Assembly: GCA_902630665.1 (NCBI GenBank)
Contig: CACOVP010000005.1
Span: forward strand, 1-64,000
Length of the DNA: 64,000 nucleotides
Origin: an uncultured Pelagibacteraceae bacterium
Lineage (GTDB): Bacteria; Pseudomonadota; Alphaproteobacteria; Pelagibacterales; Pelagibacteraceae
Direction: 5' to 3'
Part shown: piece by piece, positions 10,389 through 19,524 of the stretch
Position numbering within the stretch: the stretch's first letter is position 1
Layout of the letters: each line of letters begins with the position of its first letter
Translations under genes and position numbers: made by a program
The notes under the pieces: model-generated
What the model saw: only the letters and a program-made list of their open reading frames with translations
What the model was told of the DNA's origin: nothing
Databases searched by the model: none

Positions 10389-10886
10389 CTAACTAGATTT
10401 CTTCTTAAGTGCTAATTTTGTTTCTTCGATACTAGAGCTGTAAATTTTATCTAATTTGCTTTTATCCAGTGAGTTTTTAATCAATTTTTCAACCGACTCT
10501 ATGGCTATTTTAACCGATGCATTTTTAATATCCTTTTCAGCTTGACTTTTAAGCTGTCTAATTCTTTCATCAGCATTTTTTTTTCTAGTTTCCATTAAAT
10601 TGTGAAACTCTTCATTTACCCTAATGACGTTTTTTTCTGCCTCTTCACTTGCCTTATTAATCATTAATTTAACCTCATCTTTTGAATTACTAATTTTTCT
10701 TTCTTGTTCGATTAACATATTTTTAGCATCATCTTTAAGTTTTTCTGCCTCGCTTATTTGGTTTTTAATATTTAAAATATTTCCTTCAAGAGTATCTTTT
10801 ACTTTTTGAGGTATTTTAAAATAAACTAGAATCCCCAAAAAAATAAAGAAAGAGATAGTCACCCAGAAAGTTGCATCTAATGTCAT
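10389..10886 (-). CDS. atpF: F0F1 ATP synthase subunit b
   Basis: 165 aa, N-terminal TM plus charged coiled coil; position after b'. Confidence 0.9.
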   Translation of the reverse strand: MTLDATFWVTISFFIFLGILVYFKIPQKVKDTLEGNILNIKNQISEAEKLKDDAKNMLIEQERKISNSKDEVKLMINKASEEAEKNVIRVNEEFHNLMETRKKNADERIRQLKSQAEKDIKNASVKIAIESVEKLIKNSLDKSKLDKIYSSSIEETKLALKKKSS

Positions 10887-11479
10887 AGGTATTTTCCGAT
10901 ATTTTTTTTCGAAACTTCTTCAACTGTAGCTCTAATACTGCTTTCGTTTAATTTATCTCCAGAAATACTTTCAATTAGAGTTGAAGAAATGCTTTCCGAG
11001 ATCTTTTGTATTGATAAAATAGAATTTTTCTTAATTTCTAAAATTTCTTTTTGAGCCTTAGCTATTTCTTTTTCGATTTCTTTCTCCATTGAATTTTTTT
11101 TTGATTGAATATTTTTATCTAAAATTTTTTTTGACTCAAAGTGTATTTTTGTTACTTCTTTTTTAGCATTTTTAAGTATTGCTTCATATTCTTTTATTTT
11201 TTCCTCTGTTTGTTCTTTGAATTTATTTGCGTTCTCTAAGTCCTCTTTAATTTTGCTTTCTCTATTGTCCAAATTATTTTTGATTTTTGGCAGGTAAAAT
11301 TTTGATATCGAAATATAAAGTATTGTAAAAACCAAAATTAACCAAAATGCTTGAGACGCCCAATATGTTGGATCCAGCTGAGGCATACCAGCCTCAGCCG
11401 CATACAAATCAAAGTCTATAGCTTTTAGAGCTATAAAAAGAAATAAAAAACTTTTCATATTTAATTTACTAAAATGCAA
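10883..11479 (-). CDS. F0F1 ATP synthase subunit b'
   Basis: GMPQLDPTYWASQAFWLILVF...FYLPKI typical of alphaproteobacterial b' subunit. Confidence 0.92.
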   Translation of the reverse strand: MHFSKLNMKSFLFLFIALKAIDFDLYAAEAGMPQLDPTYWASQAFWLILVFTILYISISKFYLPKIKNNLDNRESKIKEDLENANKFKEQTEEKIKEYEAILKNAKKEVTKIHFESKKILDKNIQSKKNSMEKEIEKEIAKAQKEILEIKKNSILSIQKISESISSTLIESISGDKLNESSIRATVEEVSKKNIGKYL

Positions 11480-11696
11480 ATAAAATAATTAAAGCCACTA
11501 CTAGCCCAAACAATCCCGTAGCTTCTGCAAGAGCAAACCCTAACAGCAAATTAGGGAATTGTTTTTGAGCCGCTGATGGATTTCTCATTGCACCTGATAA
11601 GTAGTTACCGAAAATAATTCCGATACCTACACCAGCTCCAGCTAATGCGATTGCAGCGAGACCTGCTCCAATCATTTTTGCCGCTTCTAACTCCAT
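11469..11696 (-). CDS. atpE: F0F1 ATP synthase subunit c
   Basis: 75 aa, GAGLAAIALAGAGVGIGIIFG and LLGFALAEATGLFGLVVALIILFAF. Confidence 0.98.
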   Translation of the reverse strand: MELEAAKMIGAGLAAIALAGAGVGIGIIFGNYLSGAMRNPSAAQKQFPNLLLGFALAEATGLFGLVVALIILFAF

Positions 11697-11709
11697 TTTT
11701 CCTCCTTTA

Positions 11710-12444
11710 TTAATGGTGTAAATTTAATGCATCATTTAAATAGATGCAGGTTAATATTGCAAAAACATATGCTTGAAGAAATGCTACTAAAATTTCCAAA
11801 CCTGTTAATGCTACTGAAAAACTAAGTGGTAACCAACCACCTAATACTCCTAAACTTACGACAAATCCTCCAAAAACTTTTAGCATGGTATGACCCGCCA
11901 TCATATTCGCAAATAAACGCACTGATAAACTTACTGGTCTACTTAAGTAAGAAATTATTTCAATAATTGTTATTAAAGGTAAAAGCACGACTGGTACTCC
12001 GCTGGGGACAAAAATACTTAAATATTTAAAACCATGTTTTATAAAACCAATTACAGTAACCGCCACAAAAATAAATAAAGCCATAATTAAAGTTACTATT
12101 ATATGACTTGTAACTGTAAAAGAGTAAGGCAACATCCCTACCATGTTGCAAAAAAGAACAAACATAAATAAGCTAAATATAAAAGGAAAATAAGGTTTTG
12201 CTTTCGAGCCAGCGGTGTCACTAATCATCTTTGCAACAAAAGCATAAAACATTTCAGCGATAAGCTGCAATTTGCTAGGAATTATACTTTTATTCTTTGA
12301 ACCTAAATATAAAAATAAAATAATTATTGAGGCGCTAATCACCATAAACATACTTGCATTAGTAAAAGATAAATCAATACCAGCAATTTTTATTTCAGGT
12401 CCAATTTTGTGGACTGTAAACTGTTGCATTGGATTACTTGCCAT
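11710..12444 (-). CDS. atpB: F0F1 ATP synthase subunit a
   Basis: SLSVRLFANMMAGH motif, polytopic. Confidence 0.98.
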   Translation of the reverse strand: MASNPMQQFTVHKIGPEIKIAGIDLSFTNASMFMVISASIIILFLYLGSKNKSIIPSKLQLIAEMFYAFVAKMISDTAGSKAKPYFPFIFSLFMFVLFCNMVGMLPYSFTVTSHIIVTLIMALFIFVAVTVIGFIKHGFKYLSIFVPSGVPVVLLPLITIIEIISYLSRPVSLSVRLFANMMAGHTMLKVFGGFVVSLGVLGGWLPLSFSVALTGLEILVAFLQAYVFAILTCIYLNDALNLHH

Positions 12445-12453
12445 ATAAACTTT

Positions 12454-12738
12454 CTAGTCTTCTTTCTGCATTTTTTTAGCTGCTCTTATTACGTTTAACA
12501 TGCCAGCAGCTGCGCCCAAAAAAAAGAAAATTATTATTAACCAAGGTTTAGTATCAAACCAATTATCTAAAATAAACCCAATTATTGTCCCAACTGCGAC
12601 TGCAGCCACAAGCTCTGTTCCAAGCTTAAAAGCGTTTCCCATAAACGAGCCCCTTTTTTCATTATCATTTAAAAGCTGGTTTTTTATTTTAGATTTTGCA
12701 ATTTTTAGGCGAGTTTTAAAATCATCTGGATCTGTCAT
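12454..12738 (-). CDS. atpI: ATP synthase protein I (AtpI)
   Basis: 94 aa, two TM, FKLGTELVAAVAVGTIIGFILD...FFFLGAAAGMLNVIR. Confidence 0.93.
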   Translation of the reverse strand: MTDPDDFKTRLKIAKSKIKNQLLNDNEKRGSFMGNAFKLGTELVAAVAVGTIIGFILDNWFDTKPWLIIIFFFLGAAAGMLNVIRAAKKMQKED

Positions 12739-12743
12739 TTTAT

Positions 12744-15188
12744 CTATGCAACTAATTCCTCGGCTCTTTGCAAGTCAACAGATACTAGTTGGCTTACCCC
12801 TTGCTCAGCCATTGTGACACCATAAAGTCTATCCATTCTGGACATAGTTAAAGCATGGTGAGTAATGATAATAAATTTTGTGTTAGTAATTTTTGTTAAA
12901 TCATCCAGTAATCCACAAAATCTTGTAACATTCGCATCATCCAAAGGAGCATCTACTTCGTCTAACACACAAATAGGGGAAGGGTTCACTAAAAAAACAG
13001 CAAAAATGAGAGATAAAGCCGTCAAGGCTTGTTCACCCCCGGATAGAAGAGTAATCGATTGAAGTCTTTTTCCTGGAGGAGAAACAAACATTTCTAAACC
13101 TGCCTCTAAAGGATCATCTGAGTCAACCAACTCTATTTTTGCTGTTCCACCATTAAATAATTTTGTGTAAACCTCATTAAATTTTCTATTAACTTTTGTG
13201 TAAGCATCAAGCAATCTTTCCCTACCTTTTTGATTTAATTCATCAATACTTGTCTTTAATTTTACAATCGCTGTATACAAGTCAGCTCTATCATCCTCCA
13301 TTTTTTTGATTTCAGTCTCATATTTTTTGGTTTCTTCATCAGCTCTTAAATTAACTGAGCCAAGAGAGTCTCTAATCTTCTTAGTTTGTTCAATTTTTTC
13401 AGACTGTTCTTCCATTGAGGGAAAATTTTCAAATTCTACATCACTTAAATCTGATTGTGGTAAAATTGAGCTTTCATTTTCTATATTAAGTTCACTCTTG
13501 ACTGAATAAAGCAAATCTTTTTTCCTATTTTCTATACCTTCAATAGTAGCCTCATTACGAGCTTTATTTTCTTTCAGACTAGTAAGTTTTAGTTGAATTT
13601 CTCTAAGATTTTCATTGATAGAACCAAATTTTTTTTCTGCTTCAAGTAGTTCGCTTTCTATTTCCTCGTTTCTTTTTTTTATATTTTCCAAGTTTTGTAA
13701 ATTCTGACCCTTAGAAGTCGCTATTCTTTCGGGATTTTTTTGATTTTCTGCAATTTCTAATTTTATTCGGCTTATTCTATCATTTAATTCAAACACCATC
13801 TTTTCTGAATTAGTTTTTAGATTTCTCCAGTTTTCTAATTCAACATCAATATTTTTAATTCTTTCTTTTCTTTTAATCGACTCGCTCTCGATAGATTTAT
13901 TTTTTCCGTATTTTTCTGCATATTCCTCTTGAGAAAGTGTAATTTTTTTTACTAATTTTTTTAATTCTTTAAAAGTTTCTTTAGAAAGTTTTTTATTATT
14001 ATCAATATCATCTTCAATTTGATCAAGCATATTATCTAACTGGCTTTGAAAATTATTCAATTCATTTTTTGAAATTTGCAGTTCTCTAGAAGAATTTGTT
14101 TCTACATCTAATAATCTTGTTTCTGTATTAAGAAGATCTTCCTTTTCTTTTAAGATTCTTTTTTCGTTTAATTCAGCGTCTAGTGAAATACTTTTTTCAC
14201 GTTCAAGATCTGACTCAACAATTTTGACAGATTTTTCAAGCTTTTCTTGTAAAGATTTGATTCTTGCTTCTTCTTCAACAAGGCTTGTCATATCCAAATT
14301 TAATTTTTGTAATGTAGCGGCACTTTCCATCTTTTTATCTCGCAGAGGTGCCAACTTTCTATTTTCTTCCTCTAAAAGAGTATTATTATGGTTATAATCA
14401 ATATTTATCGCGCTAATCTCATCCTCAAGTTCACTTAACTTTTCTTGAATCTTTTTTTTATCTTTTTCGATATCTTTAATCTTCAAAAAGTACAAACCAG
14501 CCTCAATTTTTTTTATTTGACCAGAAATTTCTTTGTATCTAGTAGCTTCCTCAGCTTGTTTTTTTAAGTTATCAAGCTGCTTTTGTTGTTGTTTTCTCAA
14601 CTCATCAGCTCTTTTCAAATTATTTTCAGCCGCGTTTAATCTTGTTTCAGCTTCATGTCTTCTGGAGTGAATACCAGAAATACCCGCTGCTTCTTCAAGA
14701 ATAGATTTTCTTTCAATTGGTTTAGAGGTGACTAATTGCCCAATTCTTCCTTGGCTAATTAAAGATGGAGAATGAGCTCCCGTAGAAAGATCAGCAAAGA
14801 AAGTTTGAACGTCTCTAGCTCTCACCTCTTTATCATTAATGAAATATTTTGAACCTTTATCTTTTTCAATTTTCCTTCTTATGGATATTTCCTCAAATTC
14901 TTTATATTGCACTGGTCCAGTTTTTTCACCATTATCAAGCAATAAGGAAACCTCAGAAATATTTTTAGAAGGTCTATTAGATGTTCCTGAAAAAATTACA
15001 TCTTCCATGCCTGAGCCTCTCATGCTTTTCGCAGAATTTTCTCCCATACACCATCTTAGTGCTTCAACAATATTAGACTTTCCACAACCATTTGGTCCAA
15101 CAATTCCTGTCAGACCCTTTTCTATGAGCACAGTTGTTTTTTCAGAAAAAGATTTAAAACCTGTCATCTCTAAATTTTTAAATTTCAT
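12744..15188 (-). CDS. smc: chromosome segregation protein SMC (short form, 814 aa)
   Basis: Walker A GPNGCGKSNIVEALRW, signature LLSGGEQALTALSL, Walker B VLDEVDAPLDD; long coiled coil between. Confidence 0.93.
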   Translation of the reverse strand: MKFKNLEMTGFKSFSEKTTVLIEKGLTGIVGPNGCGKSNIVEALRWCMGENSAKSMRGSGMEDVIFSGTSNRPSKNISEVSLLLDNGEKTGPVQYKEFEEISIRRKIEKDKGSKYFINDKEVRARDVQTFFADLSTGAHSPSLISQGRIGQLVTSKPIERKSILEEAAGISGIHSRRHEAETRLNAAENNLKRADELRKQQQKQLDNLKKQAEEATRYKEISGQIKKIEAGLYFLKIKDIEKDKKKIQEKLSELEDEISAINIDYNHNNTLLEEENRKLAPLRDKKMESAATLQKLNLDMTSLVEEEARIKSLQEKLEKSVKIVESDLEREKSISLDAELNEKRILKEKEDLLNTETRLLDVETNSSRELQISKNELNNFQSQLDNMLDQIEDDIDNNKKLSKETFKELKKLVKKITLSQEEYAEKYGKNKSIESESIKRKERIKNIDVELENWRNLKTNSEKMVFELNDRISRIKLEIAENQKNPERIATSKGQNLQNLENIKKRNEEIESELLEAEKKFGSINENLREIQLKLTSLKENKARNEATIEGIENRKKDLLYSVKSELNIENESSILPQSDLSDVEFENFPSMEEQSEKIEQTKKIRDSLGSVNLRADEETKKYETEIKKMEDDRADLYTAIVKLKTSIDELNQKGRERLLDAYTKVNRKFNEVYTKLFNGGTAKIELVDSDDPLEAGLEMFVSPPGKRLQSITLLSGGEQALTALSLIFAVFLVNPSPICVLDEVDAPLDDANVTRFCGLLDDLTKITNTKFIIITHHALTMSRMDRLYGVTMAEQGVSQLVSVDLQRAEELVA

Positions 15189-15781
15189 TAAAGTTTTTTC
15201 TCCAATTCCCTTTTAAATTCTTTGTAATCTGATTTTCCAGAATATTTTTTTTCATTAATGAATATTGTTGGCGTAGCTTCAATTTTATATTTTTTCTGTG
15301 CTTCAATTCTCAAACTTAATATTTGGTCTTGTATTTCTTCATTTTTCAAACAAGTATCTATTTTTTTATTATCATAATTAAGTTCAGCCGTAATTTTTTT
15401 GATCGACTCATTAACTTTAATGATATCAGAACCAACAGCCCAGTTTCTCTGATTTTCATAGATTTTGCCTAAAAGTTTAAAGTTTTTATTGTTGTCAACA
15501 CTACATCTTAAAATTATTTCTGCATTTAAGGCAGCTAAGTCTAATGGAAAAGGATGGTGTTCAAACCTTACTAAACCTTTGTCAATGTATTCTTGTTTTA
15601 ATTTATAAAAAATTTTTGAGTGGAAATTAGCACAAGCTGGGCAAGTTAAAGATGAAAAAACTTTTACTGTTATCTTAGAGTCTTGATTTCCCAAACCTAT
15701 AATTTGACTTTTGACCTCTATAGAAAATAAAACCAAAAAAATAGGAAATATTTTGTAAATAAAATTATTTAACTTTTTCAT
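15188..15781 (-). CDS. DsbA-family thiol:disulfide interchange/thioredoxin-domain protein
   Basis: Signal peptide, FSSLTCPACANFHSKIF CxxC motif, ATPTIFINEKKYSG cis-Pro region. Confidence 0.9.
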   Translation of the reverse strand: MKKLNNFIYKIFPIFLVLFSIEVKSQIIGLGNQDSKITVKVFSSLTCPACANFHSKIFYKLKQEYIDKGLVRFEHHPFPLDLAALNAEIILRCSVDNNKNFKLLGKIYENQRNWAVGSDIIKVNESIKKITAELNYDNKKIDTCLKNEEIQDQILSLRIEAQKKYKIEATPTIFINEKKYSGKSDYKEFKRELEKKL

Positions 15782-16250
15782 TGTATGCTTTTAAAAAATT
15801 ATTAAGTGAAATTTTTAATTGGTTATCATTAATTTTTTGCATTTTTTTTTCAATCTTATCTAAATCTTTAAATACTCTTAATATCTTTTTTTGCTTATTT
15901 ATTTTAGCTTGTACGATTTTAAGCTTCACGCTAGTAATGCAATCATATCCAAAAAAACTATTGATTTTATCCATTATCTTATTCTTTTCGTACTCAATTT
16001 CTATTTCTTTTCCATGAACAACATTTAATATTAAAGTTCCGTCTTTCATATCTTTTCCCATTTTTATCTTAATAGGATAGCAGTAGTCTGAAATATTTTT
16101 AGCAACTATTTTTGTCCAGTTATCAACTATATTAGAATAATTATAGCCACCTTTTCTCAAATATTTCCTTAAAGTTTTTGGAATCGAAGTTGAAAAGGGT
16201 CGAAGACCTTGTATGTACGTCTGCGTTTTATTATTATTTTTGTTATGCAT
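15765..16250 (-). CDS. DUF721/DciA-family protein
   Basis: Conserved N-terminal region GLRPFSTSIPKTLRKYLRKGGYNYSNIVDNWTKIVAKNISDYCYPIKIKM; dsbA-smc neighborhood as in other alphaproteobacteria. Confidence 0.8.
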   Translation of the reverse strand: MHNKNNNKTQTYIQGLRPFSTSIPKTLRKYLRKGGYNYSNIVDNWTKIVAKNISDYCYPIKIKMGKDMKDGTLILNVVHGKEIEIEYEKNKIMDKINSFFGYDCITSVKLKIVQAKINKQKKILRVFKDLDKIEKKMQKINDNQLKISLNNFLKAYNEKVK

Positions 16251-17246
16251 ATAAATTCGACACTATCAAAAAAAATTTTAGCTTGGTATGATAATAACAA
16301 AAGAACTTTACCTTGGCGTGTTGGCAAAAAGTCACCTAAAAATCTGTATTATAGGCTTTTAAGTGAATTTATGTTGCAACAAACTCAAGTAAAAACAGTA
16401 GTTCCATTTTTTAACAAATTCACTAAAAAATTTAAAACATTAAATGATTTGTCTAAAAGCAATGAAAAAGAAATTTTAAAAATGTGGGAAGGCCTGGGTT
16501 ATTATAGAAGAGCAAGAAATCTTTTAGCAAGTTCTAAAATTTTAATTCAAAATTACAATTCTATATTACCAAGATCAATAATTGAAATAAAAAAACTTCC
16601 AGGAGTAGGTGACTATACTGCGAACGCATTATTAGGATTAGTTTATAATGAACCAAGAATAGCATTAGACGGAAATGTAAAAAGAGTATTCTCGAGAAAT
16701 TTAAACATTGAAGAAAATAAAATAAATTTTGATAAATTTATTAAAAAAAATAAAAAAAAACTTTTTGTCACTAGACGAAACGATGATTTTGTTGAGGCTT
16801 TGATGGAATTTGGAGCATTAATATGTAAACCAAAAGACCCAAATTGTCTTACGTGTTGTTTGAAAAAAACTTGTAAGTATTTTAAGTCTAGTAAAAAAAT
16901 TAAAAATATTAGAAATAAAATGATTAAAAATAAAAACTATGATATTTTTTGTTACATAAACAAAAAAAAACAAATAGCATTAACTAAAAGCAATCAAATA
17001 AGTTTTTTAAAGAATTTCAATTTACCAGAAATTAAAGAAACCAAAAGATCTTTTAAAAATCCAAACTGGACATTTCTTAAAAAATATAAAAATTCAATTT
17101 CAAATTTAAAATTAAATATAAATTTATATTATAAATTTTCAGATAAAATTCCGAGGGCGTACAGTTGGTATTCCTTAAAAAATAATAGGGAATTTGTTCC
17201 AAGTTTTACAAAAAAAATATTTAGACAAGTATCAACTTTATTTTAA
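16245..17246 (+). CDS. mutY: A/G-specific adenine glycosylase MutY
   Basis: LLSEFMLQQTQVKTVVPFF, LPGVGDYTANALLG, 4Fe-4S CKPKDPNCLTCCLKKTC; start placed at ATG 16245 rather than upstream 16209. Confidence 0.95.
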   Translation: MHINSTLSKKILAWYDNNKRTLPWRVGKKSPKNLYYRLLSEFMLQQTQVKTVVPFFNKFTKKFKTLNDLSKSNEKEILKMWEGLGYYRRARNLLASSKILIQNYNSILPRSIIEIKKLPGVGDYTANALLGLVYNEPRIALDGNVKRVFSRNLNIEENKINFDKFIKKNKKKLFVTRRNDDFVEALMEFGALICKPKDPNCLTCCLKKTCKYFKSSKKIKNIRNKMIKNKNYDIFCYINKKKQIALTKSNQISFLKNFNLPEIKETKRSFKNPNWTFLKKYKNSISNLKLNINLYYKFSDKIPRAYSWYSLKNNREFVPSFTKKIFRQVSTLF

Positions 17247-18376
17247 TGAAAAAAAAAATAGCGATTATTGGTGCTGGTATAGCAGGTTTAACTCTTGCAA
17301 ACTTTATAAAAAGAAATTCTGATCATGAATTTATGTTGTATGAAAAAAATGAAAGCTTATCTCTTGATGAAGGGTATGGAATTCAACTTTCAACAAATAG
17401 TATAAAAATTTTAAATCAAATTGAATTTAACAAGATTAATGATAAGAAAATATTTCACCCAAAAGCAGTTGATTTTTATAATATTCAAAATAAAAAAATT
17501 TGTGATTTAGATTTAACACAATTTAATAAGGGTCAGAGTAAATATACAACATTACAAAGATCAACTTTAATAGAGTTTTTAAAAGATGAAGTTTATACTC
17601 AACACTTAAGATTTGGAAAAAAAATAAAAGAAGTTTCTGAACTAAAAGGCAAGGTGCTTATTAAATTTGACGATAACACGAACGACCTTGTTGACATAGT
17701 TGTTGGCGCTGATGGTATTTTTTCAAATACAAGATCCTTTTTTGAAAAGAAAAAAAACGAGCCTAAATTTAAAAAAGCAGTAGCTGTAAGAACAATACTT
17801 AAATCAAAATCTGATCTAACGATAGACGAAGAAAATATTAGTCTCATGATGGGAAAAAATTGCCACGTTGTTATTTATCCTATAAATAAAAATAAAGAAC
17901 TTAATGTTGTTTGTATTATTAGAGAAAAAAAATATGATCCTGATAATATTAAGTTATTAGTTGGTAAAGTTATTGCACAAAATTCTGACTTAGAAAAAGT
18001 TTTTAAAGGAGATTTGAAGTCTTGGCCTTTATATTTTACTCCTCAAATACTTCCGTCCACAAATAACAAAGTTTTTTATATTGGAGACGCTTTTAATGGA
18101 TTTTTACCAACTTTAGCTCAAGGAGCAGGGCAATCGATAGAGAGTGCCTACGAATTATTTAATTTAATTCAAGATGATAAAGCAGAAATTCAAAATATTT
18201 ACTTTCAAGAGAGATCAAGAAGAGCAAAGTTAGTAAAGAGAAGATCAAATATTAACTTTTTTGCTTTCCATTTTTCTAGCTTAATAATGCAAACATTAAG
18301 AAATTTTTTCATGAAGTTTCTTGTAAAAAGAAAAAAATTTATTAGTTCTTATTTAGGAACAGTCTACAAAAATTAA
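17246..18376 (+). CDS. FAD-dependent monooxygenase (UbiH/salicylate hydroxylase-like group)
   Basis: IAIIGAGIAGLTLANFI, VGADGIFSNTR, GDAFNGFLPTLAQGAGQSIE. Confidence 0.9.
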   Translation: MKKKIAIIGAGIAGLTLANFIKRNSDHEFMLYEKNESLSLDEGYGIQLSTNSIKILNQIEFNKINDKKIFHPKAVDFYNIQNKKICDLDLTQFNKGQSKYTTLQRSTLIEFLKDEVYTQHLRFGKKIKEVSELKGKVLIKFDDNTNDLVDIVVGADGIFSNTRSFFEKKKNEPKFKKAVAVRTILKSKSDLTIDEENISLMMGKNCHVVIYPINKNKELNVVCIIREKKYDPDNIKLLVGKVIAQNSDLEKVFKGDLKSWPLYFTPQILPSTNNKVFYIGDAFNGFLPTLAQGAGQSIESAYELFNLIQDDKAEIQNIYFQERSRRAKLVKRRSNINFFAFHFSSLIMQTLRNFFMKFLVKRKKFISSYLGTVYKN

Positions 18377-19446
18377 ATTTGTTTACCAGCAATAAATTTT
18401 TGCCTTAAATTATCAATCAGTACGGTCGATCCGTTTAAATTATAATGCCAATAAGTCCAACCATTATAACTTTCTGCGCCCATTATTTTTGCTGCGATTT
18501 TATGTATTGATCCTTCTGTATCCTTATATTTTATACTTCCATCAACCATTATTTTTGCATTAATCTTTTTATTTTGATCAAACAAAGATGTTCCAGGTTT
18601 AATTATTCCCAACTCCACTAGTGAGCCAAAAGGTATTCTAGGTTTTGATTTATTATTTTCAATAGTATCTAGGTAGTCATCAGCTATTGTTTTGGTCTTG
18701 TTAATCCTTTCTTTAGCTGCAACGAAATATTTTTTATCTTTTTCAATCCCATAATAATTTCTACCTAATTTTTTGGATACGACAGCAGTGGTTCCTGTAC
18801 CTAAAAAAGGATCAAATACAGCGTCACCTTTATTAGTAGTTGCTAATATAATTCTGTGAAGTAGGGCTTCTGGCTTTTGCGTGGAATGTATTTTTTTTCC
18901 ATTTTTTTTTATCCTCTCTTTTCCATTACAAATTGGCAATATCCAGTCCGACCTCATTTGCAAATCATCGTTTAAACATTTGAGAGATTGATAATTAAAA
19001 GTATATTTTGATTTTTTAGTCTTTGATGCCCAAATAAGTGTCTCGTGAGCATTAGTAAATCTTGTTCCCCTGAAATTTGGCATTGGATTATTTTTCCTCC
19101 AAATAACATCGTTAAGCAACCAATAACCTAAATTTTGTAAATGATATCCTACCCGAAAAATATTATGATAAGAACCTATTACCCAAATAGATCCATTATC
19201 TTTTAAAATTCTTTTGCATTCAGCTAACCAAGACTTACAAAATTCATCGTAATGTTTGAAATTATTAAATTGATCCCATTTATCATTAACACCATTGACT
19301 TTACTAGAATCTGGACGTGTTAATTTTTCACCAATCTGCATGTTATAAGGTGGATCAGCAAAAACTAAATCAAAAGTTTTGTCAGGAATTTTTTTTAATT
19401 CCTTTAAACAGTCACCATTAATAACTTTGTTAGAAAATTTTAACAT
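18373..19446 (-). CDS. ccrM: CcrM-type adenine-N6 DNA methyltransferase (predicted GANTC)
   Basis: LVFADPPYNMQIGEKLTRPD, FDPFLGTGTTAVVSKKLGRNYYGIE, CcrM-type C-terminal extension; rnhB neighbor. Confidence 0.93.
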   Translation of the reverse strand: MLKFSNKVINGDCLKELKKIPDKTFDLVFADPPYNMQIGEKLTRPDSSKVNGVNDKWDQFNNFKHYDEFCKSWLAECKRILKDNGSIWVIGSYHNIFRVGYHLQNLGYWLLNDVIWRKNNPMPNFRGTRFTNAHETLIWASKTKKSKYTFNYQSLKCLNDDLQMRSDWILPICNGKERIKKNGKKIHSTQKPEALLHRIILATTNKGDAVFDPFLGTGTTAVVSKKLGRNYYGIEKDKKYFVAAKERINKTKTIADDYLDTIENNKSKPRIPFGSLVELGIIKPGTSLFDQNKKINAKIMVDGSIKYKDTEGSIHKIAAKIMGAESYNGWTYWHYNLNGSTVLIDNLRQKFIAGKQI

Positions 19447-19524
19447 TTTCTTAATTCAACTTTAAATTGAATCAAGGGTCAAACGAATTAAGAAAAAAAA
19501 TGAGCCTTTTTGTGTCTGGGATTC

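Noticed and set aside
14839-15216. 125-aa plus-strand ORF
   Set aside because: Antisense shadow of the smc N-terminal ATPase region, which has unambiguous family motifs.
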